Assembly: GCA_036512955.1 (NCBI GenBank)
Contig: DATBZX010000419.1
Location: 1 to 14,654, forward strand
Reading direction: 5' to 3'
Length of the DNA: 14,654 bases
Origin: DASRAA01 sp036512955
Lineage (GTDB): Bacteria > Acidobacteriota > Terriglobia > Terriglobales > Acidobacteriaceae
A program made the position numbers and the translations under genes. Within the stretch, counting starts at the first letter, position 1. Every line of letters begins with the position of its first letter. Positions 14,329-14,654 of this stretch are shown piece after piece. The notes under the pieces are model-generated. The model was not told the DNA's origin. It ran no database searches and saw only the letters and a list, made by a program, of their open reading frames with translations.

Positions 14329-14654
14329 CAGCGTCCACGGGCGGTCATGCGCATCTGGGCGAGCCCGCCAGTAGTCGAGGAATTACGATAGGTGTAGTGG
14401 CTCTGCTAGTGCTGCTTGTTGTTGGGGCGGTGTCGTACTTCTGGATGCGGCCCGAACCGGTGCCAAAGGTTTCGAATTTCGTCCAGCTCACGCACGACGG
14501 CCAGCCGAAGTTCCTGGTGGGAACCGAAGGCTCGAGGCTCTATCTGGGATTGATAAATCGTCAGTACACCGGCATGGCCGAGATGTCCACCGCCGGCGGC
14601 GAGCCAAAGCAGCTACCCATTCTGCCTTCTCTGAACATGAACCCCCTGTCGCTG
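14238..14654 (+). pseudogene. Continuation of the kinase: end of kinase domain, membrane helix, start of extracytoplasmic domain (partial)
   Basis: This is an open frame to the window edge, shifted relative to the upstream kinase. It begins with HRCLEKSPEQRFQSASDMAF, the conserved last helix of the kinase lobe. A short linker leads to a membrane helix (GVVALLVLLVVGAVSYFWM, about 14389-14445), then VSNFVQLTHDGQPKFLVG and a TAGGEPKQLP segment. These are typical of the TolB/WD40-like propeller found in acidobacterial transmembrane kinases. The 3' end lies outside the window. An ATG at 14325 overlaps the upstream stop as ATGA, so the membrane/propeller part could be made separately by re-initiation if the frameshift is real. 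No coding start is needed if it is a sequencing error. Confidence 0.8.

Noticed and set aside
1..14654. CRISPR arrays, tRNA or rRNA genes, phage or secretion gene clusters
   Set aside because: No regularly spaced repeats, no cloverleaf or rRNA-like sequence, and no families of those systems were seen on either strand.

Overview
The window looks like chromosomal DNA of an Acidobacteriota bacterium (Terriglobia/Koribacter-like). The grounds are a long protein with the 'VWFA-related Acidobacterial domain', a FecR-like surface protein, a Ser/Thr kinase followed by a membrane anchor and what looks like the start of a beta-propeller, moderately high GC, and intergenic palindromes built on a CTGAAG core. 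This is inference from protein families; there is no rRNA marker in the window.

Layout. (1) 1-1312: an IS110-family insertion sequence with an intact DEDD transposase on the minus strand. Its roughly 200-bp non-coding 3' side is full of small hairpins and short repeats that match sequence at both presumed element ends, so it is a candidate bridge (guide) RNA. (2) 1335-1943: an unrecognised multi-pass membrane protein abutting the IS. (3) 2100-4020: gdhA (NADP-type glutamate dehydrogenase, minus strand), with REP-like palindromes on both sides. (4) 4126-7540: a compact three-gene operon encoding a circularly permuted ATP-grasp ligase, an alpha-E protein and a transglutaminase-like protease. 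The trio is widespread but its product is not known. (5) 7553-7810: a small GlsB/YeaQ-type membrane protein, convergent with the operon. (6) 8019-9011: an orphan sugar-type substrate-binding lipoprotein (minus), with a perfect 12-bp palindrome upstream. (7) 9516-13363: a FecR-like secreted or membrane protein ending at a strong hairpin, then a 950-aa secreted protein that fuses a degenerate M28-peptidase-like region to an acidobacterial VWA domain. (8) 13474-14654: a PknB-type Ser/Thr kinase whose reading frame breaks near 14235. The conserved end of the kinase domain, a transmembrane helix and an extracytoplasmic domain continue in another frame to the end of the window.

How the genes relate. 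The only clear operon is the ATP-grasp/alpha-E/transglutaminase set. The FecR-like protein, the M28-like/VWA protein and the transmembrane kinase lie on the same strand and are all predicted to be at the envelope, but each appears to have its own signals, so a joint function is only a possibility. The least ordinary items are the candidate bridge RNA, the metal-ligand-less M28/VWA fusion and the frameshifted kinase.
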